A DNA stretch of 64,000 bases from Xanthomonas arboricola pv. populi (GTDB taxonomy: Bacteria > Pseudomonadota > Gammaproteobacteria > Xanthomonadales > Xanthomonadaceae): NCBI RefSeq assembly GCF_002939945.1, contig NZ_MDEB01000001.1, forward strand, positions 434,001 through 498,000, given 5' to 3'. Made by a program: the position numbers and the translations under genes. The notes under the pieces were generated by a model. The model did no database searches, had not been told where the DNA came from, and saw nothing but the letters and a program-made list of their open reading frames with translations. How positions within the stretch are numbered: the first letter of the stretch is position 1; every line of letters starts with the position of its first letter. Of the stretch, positions 57,864 through 64,000 are shown one piece after another.

Positions 57864-59573
57864 ATGCCCTACTCTTTTACTGCGCGCCGCCGCAGCCAGC
57901 TGGCGCTTTTTTTTTCCGCGCTGGTCTTCGTAGCCATCGGCGTCGGCATCTTCGTCGGTGCACGTCGCTCGCTGGCAGATGCTGCCTGGGTGTCACATAC
58001 GCATGAAGTGATCGGCCGGATCGATGAGATCCAGGCGCGCGTGCTGGACGCCGAATCGGCGCAGCGCGGCTTTCTGCTGACCGGCAACGATGCCTATCTG
58101 CTCGACTATCAGACCAGCGTCGAGCGCCTGCCGATCCTGCTCGGCAACCTGCGCCGCCTGATCGCCGACAACCCCGCCCAGGTACAGCACCTGGACACCT
58201 TGCGGCGATTGGTGGAAACGCGACTGCGGCAGATCCAGCACATACTCGACGTGTACGCGCAGGACGGCCTGGAGCCGGCGCGTGCCGGCATCCGCCAGAC
58301 CGCTTTCCGCACCACCAGTGCGATCGGCGAGCAGTCGCTGACCATGGTGCAACGCGAGCAGGAACTGCTGGCGCAACGCGCCGAAAGCAGCCGGCAGAGT
58401 GCGGCCTTGTTGCTGGCGCTGGCACTGGCCGGCATCCCGTTCGGGCTGGCCGTGGTGGGCACCGTCTATGCCTTGCTGATGCGCGAATTGCGTCACCGCT
58501 CGCAGGCCGAACAGTTGGCGGCACAGGCCAATCGCGAGTTGGGCGACAGCGTCGTGGCGCTGCAACGCAGTACCGCCGATCTCAATCTGCTCAGCCGCTA
58601 CACCGGCCTGCTGCAAAGCTGCATCAGCGCAGAAGAGGCGCTGGTGGTGACCAGCCGCACCCTGGCCAGCCTGCTGCCGGGCGTTGCCGGAAGCGTGTAT
58701 CTGCTGCGTGCCTCGCAAGATCGCGCCGAGGCGATCAGCCATTGGGGCGAGCCGCTGGTGCACAGTGCGCCGCATCTGTCGCCTGAAGGGTGCTGGGCGC
58801 TGCGCCGTGGGCAACCGCACATCATCGAAGACCTGGGCCGGGACGCGCTGTGTGCGCACATCGGTGCGCCCGCGCGCGACACCTCCGTCACCACCGCATG
58901 CCTGCCGATGTCCGCGCAGGGCACCCAGCTCGGATTCCTGTTCCTGTCTTCGCCGGGTCCGGGGCCGATGCCACGTCTGGAGATCGCCGAGGCAGCCGCC
59001 GAACAGTTGTCCTTGGCGCTGAGCAATCTGCGCCTGCGCGAATCGCTGCGCCGGCAGTCCATTCGCGACGCGCTGACCGGCCTGTACAACCGCCGCTATC
59101 TGGAGGAATCGCTCAGCCACGAACTGGCGCGCTGCGCACGCCGCGGCCTGCCGTTGTCGGTGCTGATGCTGGACGTGGACCACTTCAAGCAATTCAACGA
59201 CAGCCAGGGCCACGCCGGCGGCGATCTGCTGCTGGCGGCGCTGGGCGAGTTGCTGCTGACCCGTCTGCGTGCCGAAGACGTGGCCTGCCGCTACGGCGGC
59301 GAAGAGTTCACGGTCATTCTTCCCGAGGCTGACGGTAGCGAGGCACTGCGTGTGGCCGAGGACATTCGCGGCCATATCGCGGCCCTGGCAGTCAGCGACG
59401 GCCCGCGCTCGCTGCCGCGGGTGACGGCCTCGATCGGCGTGGCCAGCTTCCCGGTCGATGGCGAGCTGGGAGCGAGCCTGATCCAGAAGGCCGATGCGGC
59501 CTTGTATGTCGCCAAGCACGGCGGCCGTAACCGGGTCGAGCGGCATGGCGCCGCCACGCACGCGTTGGACTGA
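57864..59573 (+). CDS. Membrane diguanylate cyclase with CHASE3, GAF and GGDEF domains
   Basis: A 569-residue signalling enzyme that makes cyclic di-GMP from GTP. TM1 is at about 12-33. The periplasmic CHASE3 sensor (about 40-175) has DAESAQRGFLLTGNDAYL. TM2 is at about 183-207. A GAF domain follows (about 240-385). The GGDEF domain (about 400-560) has DALTGLYNRRYLEESL, LDVDHFKQFNDSQGH and RYGGEEF with GGEEF at 478-482. An inhibitory I-site RAED sits at 469-472, five residues before the active loop, so product feedback is expected. No EAL domain is present. The input signal is unknown. The bactofilin operon follows about 100 bases downstream. Confidence 0.94.
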   Translation: MPYSFTARRRSQLALFFSALVFVAIGVGIFVGARRSLADAAWVSHTHEVIGRIDEIQARVLDAESAQRGFLLTGNDAYLLDYQTSVERLPILLGNLRRLIADNPAQVQHLDTLRRLVETRLRQIQHILDVYAQDGLEPARAGIRQTAFRTTSAIGEQSLTMVQREQELLAQRAESSRQSAALLLALALAGIPFGLAVVGTVYALLMRELRHRSQAEQLAAQANRELGDSVVALQRSTADLNLLSRYTGLLQSCISAEEALVVTSRTLASLLPGVAGSVYLLRASQDRAEAISHWGEPLVHSAPHLSPEGCWALRRGQPHIIEDLGRDALCAHIGAPARDTSVTTACLPMSAQGTQLGFLFLSSPGPGPMPRLEIAEAAAEQLSLALSNLRLRESLRRQSIRDALTGLYNRRYLEESLSHELARCARRGLPLSVLMLDVDHFKQFNDSQGHAGGDLLLAALGELLLTRLRAEDVACRYGGEEFTVILPEADGSEALRVAEDIRGHIAALAVSDGPRSLPRVTASIGVASFPVDGELGASLIQKADAALYVAKHGGRNRVERHGAATHALD

Positions 59574-59669
59574 GCCAGCGCGCCATCGGTGTTGGTTTGC
59601 GCAATCCGTCACACAAAAGATCGGTCCACGCGGCGATAGTCGGTTTTGATCCCCTAGCGAGGCAGTCCG

Positions 59670-60227
59670 ATGTCGATGTGGCGCGATCAAGGTCCCAACA
59701 AGAAAGATGGCGTTCCCGCAGCACCTGAGGTTCCCGCTGCCGATGGGCGGCTGTTCACTGCCGAGGCTAGCCCGGCACCGCCGGTCCCTGCCGCCGCGCC
59801 ACCGAGCGCCACGCCCGCCGCAGCCACACCGCAGCGCCACAGCGAGGCCAAGGAATCGCTGATCGCTGCCGACATCAGCATCGAAGGCAAGATCGAGGGC
59901 GCCGGTCACGTGCGCCTGGCCGGTCGCTTCAAGGGCGATGTCAACGTCAAGGGCGATCTCACCATCGAGCGCGGCGCCAAGCTCAATGGCGGCGTACGCG
60001 CCAACAAGGTGATCATCGCCGGAGAGCTGGAGGGCAATATCGAATCGGCCGCGCAGGTGGAGCTGCAGACCTCCGGCGTGCTGGTCGGCGACGTCAAGGC
60101 CGGCAGCCTGACCGTGGCATCGGGTGCACGCATGCGCGGCCAGGCCGATTTCGGCTGGGGCGAGGACACCGGCAAACCGGTCGGTGCGGCAAAGCCGGTC
60201 GTCAGCGGAGACAGCGACGCCACATGA
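59670..60227 (+). CDS. Bactofilin (polymer-forming cytoskeletal protein)
   Basis: A 185-residue protein. The disordered Pro/Ala-rich N-terminus (about 15-58) precedes the bactofilin beta-helix domain (about 62-160), with ESLIAADISIEGKIEGAGHV, RLAGRFKGDVNVKGDLTIER, GGVRANKVIIAGELEGNIES and GVLVGDVKAGSLTVASGARM. The G-I-G-I-spaced turns of six-residue strands are the right-handed beta-helix that self-assembles into filaments. Bactofilins position cell-wall enzymes and affect shape, motility or stalk formation (known in other bacteria). It overlaps the zinc-ribbon gene by 4 bases and so is coupled to it. Confidence 0.93.
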   Translation: MSMWRDQGPNKKDGVPAAPEVPAADGRLFTAEASPAPPVPAAAPPSATPAAATPQRHSEAKESLIAADISIEGKIEGAGHVRLAGRFKGDVNVKGDLTIERGAKLNGGVRANKVIIAGELEGNIESAAQVELQTSGVLVGDVKAGSLTVASGARMRGQADFGWGEDTGKPVGAAKPVVSGDSDAT

Positions 60228-60589
60228 GTGCGCCCCGCCCGGGCACGCCCGGTGCCACGCGCAGCTGCCCGCACTGCAAGGCGACGATCCTGGAAAGCGC
60301 AAGCGTCTGCCCTGCGTGCAAGCATCACCTGCGCTTCGACTCGGCGGCGGTGCAGCACGCACAGCCGGCACCGATCGTGCCGCTCAAGGTCGACGGCACC
60401 ATTCGCCATCCTGCCGATGGCGATCCATGGGAATACACCGTGGTGGTGGTGGTGCGTAACGGCAAGGGCGAGGAGATTCGGCGCCAGGTCGTGGACGTCG
60501 GCGCGATGCAGGGCGGCGAAGAGCGCGGCTTTACGCTGGCGGTGGAGGCGACTGCCGTGCGTTCGCCTGGACGGCGGTCGCGGCATTAG
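60224..60589 (+). CDS. Zinc-ribbon protein coupled to bactofilin
   Basis: A 121-residue cytoplasmic protein. An N-terminal zinc ribbon RSCPHCKATILESASVCPAC uses Cys15, Cys18, Cys29 and Cys32. A small beta domain follows (about 48-110), with IVPLKVDGTIRHPADGDPWE, YTVVVVVRNGKGEEIRRQVV and GFTLAVEATAV, resembling a fibronectin-like or immunoglobulin-like fold. I do not recognise a named family. Its ATG overlaps the bactofilin stop, which suggests the two products act together, for example as a filament-associated adaptor (inference). The Arg-rich tail RSPGRRSRH is unstructured. Confidence 0.8.
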   Translation: MSAPRPGTPGATRSCPHCKATILESASVCPACKHHLRFDSAAVQHAQPAPIVPLKVDGTIRHPADGDPWEYTVVVVVRNGKGEEIRRQVVDVGAMQGGEERGFTLAVEATAVRSPGRRSRH

Positions 60590-60918
60590 TGGTTGGGGCG
60601 GGGAATAGGGAATTGGGAATTGGGAATCGGCGCGGATGATGCCGGCTAGCGCGTGCGTGGGTGTTCGCTTTTGCGCGTCTTATTTTCCTGGTCTCAATTG
60701 ACTGCTCCGATAAGGAACCGGGCGAGGCGTTGAGGTGCCCGTTGCATTCAAGGCGCAGCTCGCACCGCGCCAGGCGTTTGATCGATTCGCTCAATTTGCC
60801 TTGATGACGCACTCACGCAATGAGCAACCGGCGTCTGCAAGCGCTTGCCGCACCACAGCACCGATGCGTGCCATTCCCATTCTCAGGATCTGCACACCGG
60901 CTTGGCCAGAGTTGCCGC
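60590..60918. other. Intergenic region before the repair operon
   Basis: About 330 bases. Apart from the heptad tract at 60601-60630 I find no gene, terminator hairpin or clear promoter. A frame open from 60820 into the exonuclease is probably non-coding upstream of 60919. Confidence 0.4.
60601..60630. repeat. Heptad tandem repeat GGGAATN
   Basis: Four perfect heptads in register, GGGAATA, GGGAATT, GGGAATT, GGGAATC, then GG, starting 11 bases after the zinc-ribbon gene stop. Confidence 0.88.
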
Positions 60919-61929
60919 ATGCGCAACGGCAACGAACAATCTGGCGACCTGGTGGTGCTTGGGCCCGAAGGCCTGTATTGCCCGCAGGGCGACTTCCATA
61001 TCGATCCCTGGCGGCCGGTGCCGCGTGCGGTGATCACCCATGGGCATGGCGACCACGCACGCAGCGGCATGGGCGAATACCACTGCACGCACGAGAGTTT
61101 GCCGATCCTGCAGTGGCGCCTCGGCGAGCAGGTCTATCACACGCACGCCGACGGTGAAGCGTTCGAGCTGGGACGTGCGCGGGTGTCGTTGCACCCGGCC
61201 GGGCACGTGCTCGGCTCGGCGCAGGTGCGCATCGAAGTGGATGGCGAAGTCTGGGTCGCCTCCGGCGACTACAAACGCCAGCACGATCCCACCTGCAAGC
61301 CATTCGAAGTGGTGCCCTGCGACACCTTCATCACCGAAGCGACCTTCGGGCTGCCGGTGTATCGCTGGCCGGACACCTCCGATGTCGCGGCCGACATCGT
61401 CGCCTGGCGCCACGAATGCGCCGAGCGTGGCGAGGCGGCCATTCTGTATTGCTATGCCTTGGGCAAGGCGCAACGCGTGCTGGCCGAATTGTGCGCCTGG
61501 GACACGCAACCGGCGTTGCTGCATGGTGCGATCGCGGTGGGCGTGGAGGTATATCGCCAGGCCGGCATCCCGATGCTGGACACCCAGCCAGTCAGCGAAC
61601 ATGCGCGTGGCGCCGACTATGCCGGGCAATTGGTGTTGGCGCCGCCATCGGCGGCCGGCAGTGCCTGGATCCGTCGCTTCCGGCATGCGCAGCAGGGCTT
61701 CGCATCGGGCTGGATGCGCATTCGCGGCAACCGCCGTCGGCGCAATTACGACCGCGGTTTTGTGGTCTCCGATCATGCCGATTGGCCGGACCTGCTGCGC
61801 ACCATCGAAGACACCGGCGCACGGCGGGTGATCGCCACCCACGGCAACACCGATGCCTTGATCCAGCATCTGCTGGAACGTGGCATCGCTGCCGAAGCCT
61901 TCCGTACCGATTTCGGAGCCGAGGAATGA
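60919..61929 (+). CDS. Ligase-associated DNA exonuclease (metallo-beta-lactamase/beta-CASP type)
   Basis: A 336-residue nuclease of the metallo-beta-lactamase superfamily. The metal motif HGHGDHARSG lies at 41-50 with AVIT before it. LHPAGHVLGSAQVRIEVDGE (about 93) and VWVASGDYKRQHD carry further ligands. ETFGLP-YRWP is represented by EATFGLPVYRWPDTS, and the C-terminal part by FVVSDHADWPDLLRTIEDTG and VIATHGNTDALIQHLLERG. These are the motifs of the ligase-associated exonuclease family (TIGR04122-like). It is the first gene of a coupled operon with an ATP ligase and a DEXH helicase, a DNA-damage-repair set. The ATG at 60919 is preferred to the open upstream frame. Confidence 0.92.
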   Translation: MRNGNEQSGDLVVLGPEGLYCPQGDFHIDPWRPVPRAVITHGHGDHARSGMGEYHCTHESLPILQWRLGEQVYHTHADGEAFELGRARVSLHPAGHVLGSAQVRIEVDGEVWVASGDYKRQHDPTCKPFEVVPCDTFITEATFGLPVYRWPDTSDVAADIVAWRHECAERGEAAILYCYALGKAQRVLAELCAWDTQPALLHGAIAVGVEVYRQAGIPMLDTQPVSEHARGADYAGQLVLAPPSAAGSAWIRRFRHAQQGFASGWMRIRGNRRRRNYDRGFVVSDHADWPDLLRTIEDTGARRVIATHGNTDALIQHLLERGIAAEAFRTDFGAEE

Positions 61930-62159
61930 ACCCCTTGCCTGCACATCGTTATGCGCGCGCCCGCCCACGGATCCGTTTGACCGGCGCGCTCGCGTTCGGC
62001 CGCCACGCATTGGCATTTCGCGTGCATCGCGCACTGCCGGCGGCAGTGATCGGGCCGCCACGGCCCTACCGGCGTGAGCGCTGCCTGGGCGCATTTACGC
62101 GGCGCGCGCTGGAGCTGCGTGCTGCCGACAACCGCACCAAGCTGCAGGGCCAGGCGTGA
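61926..62159 (+). CDS. Small Arg-rich hypothetical protein inside the repair operon
   Basis: A 77-residue, very basic protein: MNPLPAHRYARARPRIRLTG, then LAFGRHALAFRVHRALPAAV and RPYRRERCLGAFTRRALELR. Its ATG overlaps the exonuclease stop (ATGA), and its stop overlaps the ligase GTG start (GTGA). It therefore fits between the two like a true operon member. No domain is recognised. The composition (about 25% Arg) would suit DNA binding, but it could also be a chance open frame in GC-rich DNA. The typical operon, as I know it, has the ligase following the exonuclease directly. Confidence 0.5.
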   Translation: MNPLPAHRYARARPRIRLTGALAFGRHALAFRVHRALPAAVIGPPRPYRRERCLGAFTRRALELRAADNRTKLQGQA

Positions 62160-63760
62160 AGCGATTTGCCGCGTTGTACCGCACCCTGGATCGCAGCACC
62201 GGCACGCTCGACAAGCGTGCGGCCTTGGTCGCTTATTTCAGCAGTGCGCCGCCGCTGGATGCGGCGTGGGCGCTGTATCTGCTGGCCGGTGGCAAGGTGG
62301 CCGGCACGCGCATGCGCATCGCCAGCAGCGGCGAATTGCGCGAATGGATCACCGACACCGCCGGGATCGCCGACTGGCTGGTGGCCGACAGTTACGACCA
62401 TGTCGGCGATCTGGCCGAGACCTTGGCCTTGTTGCTGGACGACCCGATCACCGACGCAGCCGATCTGCCGTTGGCCGACTGGATCGAACAACGGTTGCTG
62501 CCGATCGCCAACCAGGACATCGAGGTGCGCAAGGCCTGCATCGTGCAGGCGTGGCGCAGCCTGGCCTTCGACGAGCGCCTGGTGTTCAACAAGCTGCTGA
62601 CCGGCGCCTTGCGCGTGGGCGTGTCGCAGCGCCTGGTGCAGCAGGCGCTGGCGGAGATGTCCGGGATCGAGATTGCACGCATCGCACAGCGCATGCTCGG
62701 CAGCTGGCGGCCACATCCGACCTACCTGGCCAACCTGCTGACTGCCGAAGAACTGCCCGGCGATCGTCAACAGCCCTACCCGTTCTTTCTCGCATCGCCA
62801 CTCGAATCCGAGGTCGAAACGCTGGGCGCGGTCGATGACTGGTTGCTGGAATGGAAGTGGGACGGCATTCGTCTGCAGCTGATCCGACGCGCTGGCGAAG
62901 CGGCGCTGTGGTCGCGTGGCGAAGAACGCCTGGATGGCCGCTTCCCGGAAATCGAACAGGCCGCGCTGCAGTTGCCCGATGGCACCGTCATCGACGGTGA
63001 GCTGTTGGCCTGGCAACCGGAACAGCCCTTGCCGATGCCGTTCACTGCCCTGCAGACGCGCATCCAGCGGCTCAAGCCCGGGCCAAAGACATTGGCAGCG
63101 GCGCCGGCGCGGGTAGTCGCCTACGATCTGCTCGAGCTGGATGGCGAAGACTTACGCGAGCGCCCCTTGCAGGAGCGCCGCGCGTTGCTGGAAGGGGTGC
63201 TGGGCACGCTCGCCGACCCGCGTATCATCGCCTCGCCGCTGGTGCAGGTCGGCGACTGGCAGGCGGCCGCGCAGGTGCGCCTGGATGCCCGCGAGCGCGG
63301 TGTGGAAGGGCTGATGCTCAAGCGCGCCAGCTCGATCTACCAGTCCGGCCGCCGACGCGGCGACTGGTGGAAATGGAAGATCGACCCGCTCACCATCGAT
63401 GCGGTGCTGCTGTACGCGCAAGCCGGCCACGGCCGCCGCAGCACGCTGTATACCGACTACACCTTCGGGCTATGGCACGAGGGTCAGCTGGTGCCGATCG
63501 CCAAGGCCTACTCGGGGCTGGACGACAAGGAGATCCTGCAGCTGGATCGCTGGATCCGCGCCAACACCACCGAGCGCTTCGGCCCGGTGCGTGCAGTCAC
63601 CGCGCATCATGTCTTCGAGCTGGGGTTCGAAGCGGTCAACCGCAGCGCGCGGCACAAGTCCGGCATTGCGGTGCGTTTCCCGCGCATCCTGCGCTGGCGG
63701 CAGGACAAGCCGATGAGCGAGGCCGATCACCTGAGCAGCCTGCAGGCGCTGGCACGGTGA
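62156..63760 (+). CDS. ATP-dependent DNA ligase
   Basis: A 534-residue ligase with an N-terminal DNA-binding domain (about 1-200), including [20 protein letters not shown] and [20 protein letters not shown]. The adenylation domain follows, with motif [12 protein letters not shown] (catalytic Lys234), motif [13 protein letters not shown], motif [12 protein letters not shown] and motif V DWWKWKID. The C-terminal OB domain has [14 protein letters not shown] and the last motif [19 protein letters not shown]. It seals nicks in DNA repair; the replicative ligase LigA lies elsewhere. It belongs to the ligase-associated exonuclease/helicase repair set. The GTG start overlaps the small ORF stop by 4 bases, and its own stop overlaps the helicase GTG. 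Confidence 0.94.
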   Translation: MKRFAALYRTLDRSTGTLDKRAALVAYFSSAPPLDAAWALYLLAGGKVAGTRMRIASSGELREWITDTAGIADWLVADSYDHVGDLAETLALLLDDPITDAADLPLADWIEQRLLPIANQDIEVRKACIVQAWRSLAFDERLVFNKLLTGALRVGVSQRLVQQALAEMSGIEIARIAQRMLGSWRPHPTYLANLLTAEELPGDRQQPYPFFLASPLESEVETLGAVDDWLLEWKWDGIRLQLIRRAGEAALWSRGEERLDGRFPEIEQAALQLPDGTVIDGELLAWQPEQPLPMPFTALQTRIQRLKPGPKTLAAAPARVVAYDLLELDGEDLRERPLQERRALLEGVLGTLADPRIIASPLVQVGDWQAAAQVRLDARERGVEGLMLKRASSIYQSGRRRGDWWKWKIDPLTIDAVLLYAQAGHGRRSTLYTDYTFGLWHEGQLVPIAKAYSGLDDKEILQLDRWIRANTTERFGPVRAVTAHHVFELGFEAVNRSARHKSGIAVRFPRILRWRQDKPMSEADHLSSLQALAR

Positions 63761-64000
63761 GCGCTGCGGCGCAGACACGCGGCACGCCCTTGCAACAATG
63801 GCGTGCCTGGTTCGCGCAGCGCGGCTGGGCGCCGTTGCCGTTTCAACGCGATGTGTGGAAGCGCTATCTCGCTGGCGAATCCGGCTTGCTGCACACGCCC
63901 ACCGGCAGCGGCAAGACGCTGGCGGCCTTCGGTGGGCCGCTGCTGGAGGCCTTGTCCACCCGTGGACGCAAGCCGGCGATCAAGCCCGCCACGGCCGCAC
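63757..64000 (+). CDS. Ligase-associated DEXH-box helicase, N-terminal part (partial)
   Basis: The first 81 residues of a superfamily 2 helicase, cut by the window end. It starts at a GTG at 63757 that overlaps the ligase stop. It reads [20 protein letters not shown] (the Q-motif region), [12 protein letters not shown] and the Walker [21 protein letters not shown] (about 46-65). The [14 protein letters not shown] block after W-PFQ--VW is typical of the Lhr-like ligase-associated helicases. The rest, including DEXH and the C-terminal domains, lies outside. Confidence 0.93.
   Translation, partial: MSAAAQTRGTPLQQWRAWFAQRGWAPLPFQRDVWKRYLAGESGLLHTPTGSGKTLAAFGGPLLEALSTRGRKPAIKPATAA

Noticed and set aside
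57993..60371. A 792-codon minus-strand frame opposite the diguanylate cyclase and bactofilin genes
   Set aside because: It spans two real plus-strand genes and their gap, with composition typical of antisense to GC-rich coding DNA.
1..64000. tRNA, rRNA, CRISPR arrays, integrases or toxin-antitoxin pairs
   Set aside because: Both strands were scanned by eye for cloverleaf ends, regularly spaced repeats and typical protein motifs; none was convincing. A tRNAscan or CRISPR finder run would settle it.

Overview
The window is high-GC DNA with densely packed, often overlapping genes. Gene content and intergenic repeats point to a plant-associated gammaproteobacterium of the genus Xanthomonas. Supporting features are the PHA depolymerase, the AlgE-like porin, the convergent mprF and acvB/virJ genes, a subtilase autotransporter, paired Ala-rich lipoproteins, and (G)GGAATC heptad repeats at gene boundaries. 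This assignment rests on remembered family patterns; no database search was run. The DNA looks chromosomal: I found no rRNA, tRNA, CRISPR array, prophage or intact insertion sequence.

Layout. 1-5.1 kb: the end of accA, a broken membrane/TPR gene, hemJ, a methyltransferase, phaZ with a strong terminator, and a second badly decayed gene. 5.4-16.2 kb: an alginate-export-type porin, a large exported unknown protein, a DUF502 protein and a queuosine-precursor transporter, a LysE exporter and an AraC regulator whose 3' ends overlap, a DUF885 zinc peptidase, and a translationally coupled mmuP-mmuM pair for S-methylmethionine use. 16.4-22.9 kb: a YaeR-type glyoxalase-fold protein, a DUF2147 protein, metG, a HAD phosphatase coupled to a soluble RnfB-like ferredoxin, and two unknown exported or membrane proteins. 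The metG region is rich in repeats.

22.9-31.4 kb is the most coherent block. An ECF sigma factor and its RskA-type anti-sigma factor are followed, after a perfect 23-bp-arm hairpin, by a seven-gene lipid-modification operon: acyl desaturase, FAD oxidoreductase, DUF1365, a cyclopropane-fatty-acid-synthase-type methyltransferase, DUF2878, DUF1295 and a second CFA-type methyltransferase. Most junctions overlap by 4 bp. I infer that the sigma factor drives this operon and that the enzymes build an unusual methylated membrane fatty acid, possibly under oxidative stress.

31.6-44.5 kb: RidA, a DUF998 protein, mprF facing acvB/virJ, small enzymes (HD hydrolase, ThpR, ferritin-like protein), an MFS exporter divergent from an Old Yellow Enzyme, an L,D-transpeptidase and a PhnA-type protein. 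44.5-57.8 kb: a CDF metal exporter, SlyD, a YegD-type Hsp70, a small MscS channel, several small conserved proteins, a YgjP-type metalloprotease, a leucine-dehydrogenase family enzyme with a terminator in its leader, a subtilase autotransporter, thiolase and two Ala-rich lipoproteins. 57.8-64 kb: a CHASE3-GAF-GGDEF diguanylate cyclase, a bactofilin coupled to a zinc-ribbon protein, and the ligase-associated DNA repair operon (exonuclease, a small Arg-rich ORF, ATP-dependent ligase, DEXH helicase), cut off by the window edge.
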